A stretch of 60,535 nt of DNA from an uncultured Ruminobacter sp. (lineage in GTDB: Bacteria; Pseudomonadota; Gammaproteobacteria; Enterobacterales; Succinivibrionaceae). Shown piece after piece: positions 54,387-60,535 of this stretch. The stretch is taken from NCBI GenBank assembly GCA_902776415.1, contig CACYPY010000019.1, forward strand, positions 1 to 60,535, given 5' to 3'. The notes below the pieces were generated by a model that ran no database searches, had not been told where the DNA came from, and worked only from the letters and a program-made list of their open reading frames with translations. Position 1 is the first letter of the stretch. Each line of letters begins with the position of its first letter. Position numbers and translations under genes: made by a program.

Positions 54387-56069
54387 TCACTGAAGTGCCG
54401 TAACCTCGGCAGCACTGCAGACACTGCTTGAGACGGCAATGTCCTTCACCGGGGTACCGTCGGAAAGCCGGTAGTAATAATGAATCTCCCCGATGCGCGG
54501 CAGAATCCAGTTCCGGTAGGTTTCGTTCCCGCAGGTGCGTCTGATTCGGCCTTCGACAAAACCGGAGGATCTGACCACGGATCTGCTGCTTTGGGAAATC
54601 AGAAAATTCACCGCAAGGTTTCCGTCATCCGTAACCGACATCCGGGGCTCCTGCTCCTCCGGCAGAAATTTCTCGTGCATTCTCTCGAATGCGTAGGGGG
54701 CAAAGGCAGTGCGCAGATATTCCCGGCTCAAAAGCTTTCCATTTTCCTTCTCGTAGGCATAGACAAATTCATCGTCAAGACGCACCTCCTCGCTGTCCAG
54801 AATCTTCTTTCCGACAGTCAGCGGTGATTTTCCGGTACAGAAGGAATAGGAAATTTTCTTGTTAAAGAAATTCCGGGTGTCATGAAAAAATTCCAGGTAG
54901 ATATTCTCCGTCCGGTGCAGAACCCCGAGTCGCAGCGCCAGAAGACAGAAGGTTCTCATATGCCCGCTGTCCTGTGCCTGACCATCCAGATCCAAAGGAC
55001 CTATATTGTCAACGGCGTTTATTCCCATGACCAGGCCGGTTCCGTCCTCTGCCACATGGATATCCACCAGCGAGAAGAAGTTGTCCAGAGACTGAGGCAC
55101 CTCGTAGGTATGATAGAAATACGGGAGAAAGAGATTTTCAAAATACTCCCGGGAATAGTACCGCGGAGTTCCGGATCCCATACCGCCTTCCGGACGTGAG
55201 GAATCAGAAGAATCCCCATAAGCCGGAGTCTCCGGGCCGGAGTCCGAAGGAAGGGTTACCGAATCTCCGGCCCCGCCGTCATCAGGAGAAGCAGTCCCGG
55301 AATGGTCGCCTGAGATATCAGCTTCCAAACTCGGGGCTTCCTTCGAAACCGCTGCGGACGACACCTCCTGTGCCGGACGCGTCCCGTTTTCCGCCCCGGA
55401 TTCCGGAGTCCCCGGAGTTCCGGGATCCGGGGTCGGGGATAGCTCCGCGTTCGAAGGTCCGGGTTCCGCATTTTCCCCGGGGGCTGCCTCGTCCCCAGTC
55501 CCGGGGGGAGCAGTGTCTGCTGAAGCGGATGCCGGCTCAGCCTCCTGTTCCGGGACCGGATTTGCGGACTCCGGAGCGGGCCCTGCCGAAATTCCGGTGT
55601 CTCCGCTCTCACCGGAGTTCTCCATCCGACTCTCCTGCCCGGACTGTTCTCTGTCTTCGCCCTTCAGTTCTCCATCTTCAGCCCCGGTAACCGAAAGCGG
55701 GGAAACGGGGCCCTCGGAATTATCAGAATTTTCAGGAGCGCGAGCCGGAGCTTCCGAAATATCCGGGGTTCCGGAAATCGCACTTCCGGACACCTGTTCC
55801 CGTCGGGAATCATTGATGCTCTTCCACACCGGATTGGCGGAAGCAAGGGCTTCGGTTCCTTCCTCCCCGGCAGGAATGTCCGATTCCCGGGGTTCATCCA
55901 CCGCAACCATAGCCGGATCGGCAGAAGAACCGGCAGATCCGGCCGGCTCTCCCGCAGCATGAATGCCGGGTTTCCCGGGGTCTGACACCGGCGGCTCGGA
56001 TGCATAAGCCCCGCCTCCCGATACTCCCGTCAGAAGCAATGACAGAAAAAAACGCCTAAGATACCTCAT
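54387..56069 (-). CDS. secreted protein with long disordered linker and two two-Cys domains
   Basis: 560 residues, GGAG before the ATG. Signal peptide ~1-23. Residues ~25-300 are one Pro/Glu/Ser/Gly/Ala-rich, repeat-poor linker. Residues ~303-560 hold two related domains: YYSREYFENLF...FCLLALRLGVLHRTENIYLEFFHDT...FC and LLSREYLRTAF...RRTCGNETYRNWILPRIGEIHYYYRLSDGT...VC. Each ends with Cys-x(35-40)-Cys around a Y-x-Y strand, shared with the products at 56085-56603 and 57452-57886. The linker could span the envelope. Function unknown. Confidence 0.8.
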   Translation of the reverse strand: MRYLRRFFLSLLLTGVSGGGAYASEPPVSDPGKPGIHAAGEPAGSAGSSADPAMVAVDEPRESDIPAGEEGTEALASANPVWKSINDSRREQVSGSAISGTPDISEAPARAPENSDNSEGPVSPLSVTGAEDGELKGEDREQSGQESRMENSGESGDTGISAGPAPESANPVPEQEAEPASASADTAPPGTGDEAAPGENAEPGPSNAELSPTPDPGTPGTPESGAENGTRPAQEVSSAAVSKEAPSLEADISGDHSGTASPDDGGAGDSVTLPSDSGPETPAYGDSSDSSRPEGGMGSGTPRYYSREYFENLFLPYFYHTYEVPQSLDNFFSLVDIHVAEDGTGLVMGINAVDNIGPLDLDGQAQDSGHMRTFCLLALRLGVLHRTENIYLEFFHDTRNFFNKKISYSFCTGKSPLTVGKKILDSEEVRLDDEFVYAYEKENGKLLSREYLRTAFAPYAFERMHEKFLPEEQEPRMSVTDDGNLAVNFLISQSSRSVVRSSGFVEGRIRRTCGNETYRNWILPRIGEIHYYYRLSDGTPVKDIAVSSSVCSAAEVTALQ

Positions 56070-56084
56070 GCGATAATCTCCGCG

Positions 56085-56603
56085 CTATCTTCCGCAGATC
56101 CCGGGATACAGGGTTACATGGTGCAGGGATCTGCCGCTGCCGTCATACATATCGCCCTCCACCCGGCGCACTCTGCTGTAGGGAGCCTTGTTCGCCGCTA
56201 TCTTCCGGCAGTAGACAGTCATTATTCTGTTCCAGGATCTGTCATAAAGAACGGATCTGGCGAAAAGAGGCATTTCGGAATAGACCGGACTGGCCACGGC
56301 GGTTACAAACACCACGCCCTCATCCGAAAAGCTGACCCCGGTGATTTTTCCGAAATGAAAGTCGTATGGGATTTTGGAAGCATATTTTTTTCGATAAAGA
56401 GCCTCAAGCTCTGTCCGGGTATAGTAACTCTGCCCTGCCGGGGCCTTTTCGGCCGTCCGAATCTGCCGGGCTTTTCCCTGTGATACCGCGGCGAGAGAAA
56501 CAGAACAGAAGACCGGCGCCATAATCAGCGCCAGCAATACCGACCGGAGAACCCGGAAAATCCCGGATCCCCTTCCGCCGTGCTTATGTACCCCTTCTGC
56601 CAT
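56085..56603 (-). CDS. secreted two-Cys-domain protein
   Basis: 172 residues, GGGAG upstream. A hydrophobic signal segment at ~18-38 (VLLALIMAPVFCSVSLAAV) and then one domain: SYYTRTELEALYRKKY (near 59), VFVTAVASPVYS, TVYCRKIAANK near 130 and GDMYDGSGRSLHHVTLYPGIC at the end. Same layout as the two domains in the neighbouring 560-residue protein. 15 bases upstream of it, so cotranscribed. No function known to me. Confidence 0.75.
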   Translation of the reverse strand: MAEGVHKHGGRGSGIFRVLRSVLLALIMAPVFCSVSLAAVSQGKARQIRTAEKAPAGQSYYTRTELEALYRKKYASKIPYDFHFGKITGVSFSDEGVVFVTAVASPVYSEMPLFARSVLYDRSWNRIMTVYCRKIAANKAPYSRVRRVEGDMYDGSGRSLHHVTLYPGICGR

Positions 56604-56798
56604 AGCTCACTTTGCTCCCCGTATTACCAGTCCCCCGCCGCGGTTGCGGGCGGAATTCCCCAAATCAGCACTACGCCGCGCTCCGGAACGGACTCCGTAA
56701 TTATACGGGAGATTTTCTGAAAATAATGCAAAGTCATCCGCAAACACCGGCGGTTTCAGGAATTCCGTTTCGGATCCCCTTTCCGGATCCCCTTCCGG

Positions 56799-57443
56799 TC
56801 ACTGGAAAAACTCCCGGTACTTCCGGGGCGGATTTTTCCGGGGCTCTTCCTGGGCAAGATCCTCGCCGCGGGCAGCCTCCTCCAAACTCTCCCGGTATTC
56901 CTCTCTGCCATGCTCCGTAAGTTCATAAAACAGCTGTCTGGCCTTGCGATAGCAGTTCAGGGAACGCACCGCATTCTTTTCAGTACCGCATCCCTCCAGG
57001 TACATCCGCCCCAGACAAAGCCAGATCTGTCCCTGTACCCGGCGCGGAGTTTCCCGGCTGCAGAGTTCCGAGGCACGGCTTATCATGCTGAACGCCTCCT
57101 TCTCATTTCCGGCCCCCGAACAGCCTTTTCATAGCTCTTTTCAAAACCGCGTCTTCCTTCACTGAACAGCATTCCCAGTTCATTCATGGCTTCATCATTG
57201 CCGGCGGCAACATCAAATTCCATAAGATGAGTCACCAGTCTGATTACCGGTTCCGGCAAATCCCCCGGGGCATCATCGTCCATAATTTCAAGAGCGCATT
57301 CGAAAAACTCGGTTCCGGCAGTTTCAAAGAAATCAGTACCGTTATCCGCAATACAGGAAGGAAATCAAAGATTTGCGGAAACTCATTTTTGTCAATCACC
57401 CCGAGACATTTCCGGATCTCGGAAAAAGCTCTCTTTTTCTCAT
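56799..57443 (-). pseudogene. Sel1/TPR-repeat protein gene, multiply frameshifted
   Basis: Pieces in three frames join into one sensible protein. A start at ATG 57443 (AAGAGG upstream) opens MRK..., but the plausible reading RAFSEIRKCLGVIDKNEFPQIFDF is one base off at a five-A run. Near 57355 it switches to SCIADNGTDFFETAG...ALEIMDDDAPGD...GNDEAMNELGMLFSEGRRGFEKSYEKAV, and at a five-G run (57112-57116) to GNEKEAFSMISRASEL...GQIWLCLGRMYLEGCGTEKNAV. Sel1-like repeats are clear. The homopolymer sites leave sequencing error possible, but three breaks suggest decay. Confidence 0.65.
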
Positions 57444-57451
57444 CTGTCCTC

Positions 57452-57886
57452 TTACCAGCCGTTGCTGCGACAGTGCTCTGTATTCACGTCCACGCTGAAA
57501 AGATACCGAGTACCCTCGTAGTAAACAAAACGATAGCTGTCCAGCCGATCCACCATATTCTTCCTGAGATTCCGGTTCTGGCAGATATTCTTAAGAACTC
57601 CGTAGGGAGTGTGATCCCCGGCCACCCTTTTGCTGAGCCGGAAAACATTGGTAATGACACTTCCGGGACCGGCCGAAATGTCATAAAGCTCCACATCCTC
57701 GGATACCTTTACCGGAAAGCACCGCCCCTCCCGTTCCCGGGGCAGAATGTTAAGAAACAGATTCTTTTCCGTATAGTGGCCTTCCGGAGTAAAGAGGGCC
57801 GGGTCCCGGGGAATATCGTCTGCACGCGCGGCGCACACCGCAAGTATCAGTCCCCATAAAAACAAAAATAATAATTTTTGATGCAT
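57452..57886 (-). CDS. small secreted two-Cys-domain protein
   Basis: 144 residues. Signal peptide ~1-22 (MHQKLLFLFLWGLILAVCAARA). One domain: LYDISAGPGSVITNVFRLSK, then NICQNRNLRKNMVDRLDSYRFVYYEGTRYLFSVDVNTEHC, with the same Cys-x-Y-x-Y-Cys ending as the two neighbours. The pattern Cys-x-(R/K)-x-L-x-G/D-x-Y-x-Y-x-D-x-x-G..Cys is familiar from many unstudied bacterial periplasmic proteins. No ribosome binding site is visible in the AT-rich leader (57887-57920). Confidence 0.75.
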   Translation of the reverse strand: MHQKLLFLFLWGLILAVCAARADDIPRDPALFTPEGHYTEKNLFLNILPREREGRCFPVKVSEDVELYDISAGPGSVITNVFRLSKRVAGDHTPYGVLKNICQNRNLRKNMVDRLDSYRFVYYEGTRYLFSVDVNTEHCRSNGW

Positions 57887-58092
57887 TTTATTTATTACTT
57901 AAAGGTATAATTAATCTTAATTCCCTGTTTCCCGGAATTCTATCAGAAAATCCAGCCGAAAAATGCCCGGACACCGCAAAAACCGGACGCGAGTAACATA
58001 ATGAAGAAAAAACGGTATCCGAACAGGAGAGTTCACACTCCTTCCGGGGCTTCGGACAGAGCCATTCTGAATCCGGAATTCCGGGACCGGTA

Positions 58093-58722
58093 TCAGCACA
58101 TGACATTCGCAAGGGAAAGCTCCGCACTTTCCGTTCCGAAACCCCGGTCTTCCGAAGCCGTCCGAAGCCCTCTCATAATGAAGAGATCATGCACCTCATC
58201 AGGAAGGCTGCGGTAGGCGGCAATAAGCTGCGCCAGAAGATTGAGAAGACGGTTATGAGCCCGGGAGCTGAACTCCAGCCGCTGCCAGGAGGTAATGGCC
58301 TCATGGCGTTCCAGAAACTGCCGGCAGACCTCCGCACGATCAAAAACCAGCCAGAGCTTCCAGTAAAGACGTTCCTCGGGATTCCTCAGGGTGATGCGCT
58401 TCTGCAGGGTTACCGGTACCTCCAGATCCTCCAGAAGAAGCTCGAGACCGCATTTTCTGATATGCCGGAAATACAGGCGAAGCTCCTCTTCAAAGGCAGC
58501 GGTCAGATCGGGAAGCTCCAGGGTAACCAGACTGTCGGGATTAAGGCACGGACGAATCCGGGCCTTAATCCGCTGCCGAGTGCCGCGACCGTCTGAAACA
58601 GGCTCACAGTACTGATTCCACAGAAGAACATGAAAAGCCCAGTACGCCGCCTTTCCCATGCGCCGAAAAAGACCTGCCGCATCCCGGGAATAAAACCTGA
58701 TGCTCCTGATCTGCCTGCTCAT
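58093..58722 (-). CDS. hypothetical protein, 209 residues
   Basis: The ATG at 58722 is preceded by GGAGGAAG, so it replaces the longer frame. The protein is mostly helical and basic, with Arg-rich regions (IRSIRFYSRDAAGLFRRMG) and no signal peptide. Central part: YWKLWLVFDRAEVCRQFLERHEA. No family recognised. It follows the DUF1189-like gene on the same strand, 97 bases away. Confidence 0.75.
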   Translation of the reverse strand: MSRQIRSIRFYSRDAAGLFRRMGKAAYWAFHVLLWNQYCEPVSDGRGTRQRIKARIRPCLNPDSLVTLELPDLTAAFEEELRLYFRHIRKCGLELLLEDLEVPVTLQKRITLRNPEERLYWKLWLVFDRAEVCRQFLERHEAITSWQRLEFSSRAHNRLLNLLAQLIAAYRSLPDEVHDLFIMRGLRTASEDRGFGTESAELSLANVMC

Positions 58723-58819
58723 TTTCTTCCTCCGCTGCCGCCCTAACAGCAAAAGATGATAGCCGGAACAACTCCGAATACCGTAAAACAAGCCTTTTGG
58801 AACCCGTCCGCCAATCCCG

Positions 58820-59794
58820 CTACGGCCGGAAAAAACCGCCTCCGAAACGATCATCGGAATCCCGGGAACCGTCTCCGGAAGATGGATCCCGGCCCTGAGA
58901 AGGCTGATCGGTGCTTCCGAGAGAGTTTTTCCGGAAATCCGTTGCGGCAAAGAAATTGTAGATCATGGGAAGCATTCCCATATAGGCTCCGTTAAGAGCC
59001 ATGAATACCTCCGGCCTGTCAATCATGAGCATTGATACCGAAAACAGCACCAGAATGATGGTGTTGGCATAAACATTGACCCGGATAACGGTAATCATGG
59101 TGGTCCGGACCCCCATGAAGTAAAAAATTCCGTAGCCGAAAACCGCGGTAATGGCAATGCTGAACACCATCTTGAAAAGGATGGAGATGAACATGGTAAT
59201 AAAAATCAGCACCGGCACCAATGTGCAGCTAAGCACTTTGAGATTGGCGGCCACGGTTTCGGCATTAATCTCCGTTCCGGGATACAACCCCAGTTCCCGG
59301 TAGGTGATATCGCTGCTGCTGATTCCGTTAAAAACGCTGATCCGATCCTTCCCGAAGGTTACATGAAAAACCAGCTCCGGAGCCTTCATGCTGCTGATTT
59401 CCCGGGGCAGATCCTCACTTTCCACCTGAGCTCCGTCCGGATTGAACAGAAGTACCGGGGTTCCTCCCGGAGTCATGACGGAAACATATTTCCGGTTATC
59501 CCGGGATTCCCTGAAAAACACCCCGGGAGACTGCTCTCCCAGAAATTCGAATTCCCCGTCCTTGTTGACAGTGAATGACGGGAATCCGGCCAGGAGCTTC
59601 TCAAGATCGTTATTTACGTAATTTACGGCAACGGATGTCATATAAACGGTAATCACCAGCGTCGCCAGCAGAATCACCTCAAAAAAATACTTGGCGCTGA
59701 CACCTCTGAAGCGGGATATCACCGACACGTAAAAGCGTCTGGAGCAGACAGCCAGCACCGGATAATAGAACATCCTTCTAAAAAATCGCTTCAT
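58820..59794 (-). CDS. DUF1189-like inner-membrane protein
   Basis: 324 residues. One membrane segment at ~37-57 (FFEVILLATLVITVYMTSVAV), a large external domain (AGFPSFTVNKDGEFEFLGEQSP...), and four C-terminal membrane segments from ~190 (VLIFITMFISILFKMVFSIAI...). The external 'lPsF-x-x-x-G' pattern and this topology fit DUF1189. The Gly/Asp/Ser-rich tail is cytoplasmic or disordered. Function unknown. Confidence 0.6.
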   Translation of the reverse strand: MKRFFRRMFYYPVLAVCSRRFYVSVISRFRGVSAKYFFEVILLATLVITVYMTSVAVNYVNNDLEKLLAGFPSFTVNKDGEFEFLGEQSPGVFFRESRDNRKYVSVMTPGGTPVLLFNPDGAQVESEDLPREISSMKAPELVFHVTFGKDRISVFNGISSSDITYRELGLYPGTEINAETVAANLKVLSCTLVPVLIFITMFISILFKMVFSIAITAVFGYGIFYFMGVRTTMITVIRVNVYANTIILVLFSVSMLMIDRPEVFMALNGAYMGMLPMIYNFFAATDFRKNSLGSTDQPSQGRDPSSGDGSRDSDDRFGGGFFRP

Positions 59795-59905
59795 GATGAA
59801 TCTCGCTTAACAAACTCTGAAAAAGAAAGAGCCCGGAACCGTTCTTAAAGCCCGGACACGCTTATATTCTACCTGATTTTCCGGCCGTAACTTCTGTCAG
59901 GAAAC

Positions 59906-59938
59906 AAAAATCCCGGAACATGCGCAACGCTCCGGGAT
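59906..59938 (-). terminator. terminator of the YbjN-like gene
   Basis: On the minus strand ATCCCGGA pairs with TCCGGGAT, with a small GCG..CGC inner pairing, then five T. 53 bases after the stop. The flanking 59795-59905 holds nothing else. Confidence 0.75.
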
Positions 59939-59990
59939 CATAATCATTGACGGTCAGACCGCTGAAAATGCTGAAATCACCGAGACAAAA

Positions 59991-60506
59991 CTACTGCTGT
60001 GCGGCCTCTGCGGCTTCCTTGACTTCATTCTCGGTCATACCGCCGCCGTAAACAGCCTTCATAATGCGCTCGTAGGATTCCGGAAGAGCATTCATGAACA
60101 CATCCAGAATCAGTCTTACGATATTGGGATCAAAGGTGGAAGTAGCGTTGGCCTGATCATTGGCAGCGCCCATCAGAAGATACGGAATACAGGCGGATGC
60201 AGCAACGTCCTCGGCAGGAGAAACGTAGTACTTGACTACCTTGTTCTCGCCGTTGAGACGGGTCAGCTCCCTTTCGACAGCCACTCTGTTGCCGTCATTT
60301 ACAGCCTTCGGTTCCATAAAGCATCTGATTACAACGTAGGGAGTATCATCAAAAATAACCAGAGTCTGAAGAAGCTTGCCCTTCACATCCAGAAGAGTGC
60401 GATAAATCACGGAATGGAATTCGTCATTGGCTTCCTCTGCCGGACGAAAGGCCGTAATGTTGTTGTTTTTGAGCATTGCCTCAAAAAGTTCTGCATTTTT
60501 GTTCAT
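59991..60506 (-). CDS. YbjN-like protein
   Basis: 171 residues, AGGAAA before the ATG. The fold is a single alpha/beta domain without signal peptide: RTLLDVKGKLLQTLVIFDDTPYVVIRCFMEPK, LTRLNGENKVVKYYVSPAEDVAASACIPYLLMG, and a helical C-terminus (SYERIMKAVYGGGMTENEVKEAAEAAQQ). The pattern 'LNxxNxxxKYYxxxxDxxV' is like the YbjN / type III chaperone-like family. These are often stress-linked regulators of motility or surface traits. Ordinary here. Confidence 0.6.
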   Translation of the reverse strand: MNKNAELFEAMLKNNNITAFRPAEEANDEFHSVIYRTLLDVKGKLLQTLVIFDDTPYVVIRCFMEPKAVNDGNRVAVERELTRLNGENKVVKYYVSPAEDVAASACIPYLLMGAANDQANATSTFDPNIVRLILDVFMNALPESYERIMKAVYGGGMTENEVKEAAEAAQQ

Positions 60507-60535
60507 TATTTATTTTCCTGTAAAGTTCAAAAGTC

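Overview
This window looks like a chromosomal piece of a gammaproteobacterium. The evidence is the gene order trpL-E-G-D-C/F, hisL-G-D-C-B-H-A-F-I/E and rimP-nusA-infB-rbfA-truB, together with mlaFED, rep, rnd, fadD, a type IV pilin and a type I-F-like CRISPR repeat. Unfused trpG and trpD, a cytosine-guanine-leaning codon choice and the mix of gut-type accessory genes suggest an Aeromonadales/Succinivibrionaceae-like anaerobe, but that placement is inference. No rRNA is present; the one tRNA is an initiator tRNA-Met.

Layout. Bases 1-296 are the trailer end of a CRISPR array, followed by a gene whose C-terminus resembles an IS21/Mu-type transposase barrel. Bases 1480-6433 hold a tryptophan operon with a classical leader-peptide attenuator but no trpB or trpA. 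Bases 6.7-10.5 kb carry small unknown genes, pantothenate kinase (coaA) and a coiled-coil protein. Bases 10.6-16.9 kb (minus) are the rimP-nusA-infB-rbfA-truB operon with its own promoter and a leader terminator. Bases 17-21.5 kb hold mscL, a frameshifted ClpP-fold periplasmic protein gene and a decayed regulator gene. Bases 21.9-29.4 kb are a complete-looking histidine operon behind a leader peptide with seven consecutive His codons; its last gene has lost the catalytic core of the HisE domain. Bases 29.7-33.9 kb encode an Hcp/Sel1-repeat secreted protein, a Rep helicase with an internal deletion and a membrane protein. Bases 34.2-42 kb are the Mla lipid-transport genes, split into mlaFED and mlaCB by a large SNF2-family helicase gene. 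Bases 42.3-47.1 kb hold an acetyltransferase, RNase D, a type IV pilin-like protein and a FadD-like ligase.

The most unusual stretch is 47.3-57.9 kb. It combines a lytic transglycosylase with two DotH/IcmK/TraN-like secretion-apparatus proteins, a transposase remnant beside the initiator tRNA, a secreted EF-loop protein, an exported protein with a RelA/SpoT-type nucleotidyltransferase (polymorphic-toxin-like) domain, and three genes that together carry four copies of a small secreted two-cysteine domain, plus a frameshifted Sel1-repeat gene. I read it as an envelope/secretion-related accessory region; whether its parts work together is not shown by the sequence. The window ends with a DUF1189-like membrane protein and a YbjN-like protein.

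Regulation visible in the sequence: transcription attenuation at trp and his (both with leader peptides and alternative hairpins), a probable leader terminator before rimP-nusA, extended -10 promoters before mscL and mlaF, and several convincing intrinsic terminators. Several genes show frameshifts (17680-19534, 20395-21032, 56799-57443); some sit at homopolymers and could be sequencing errors.
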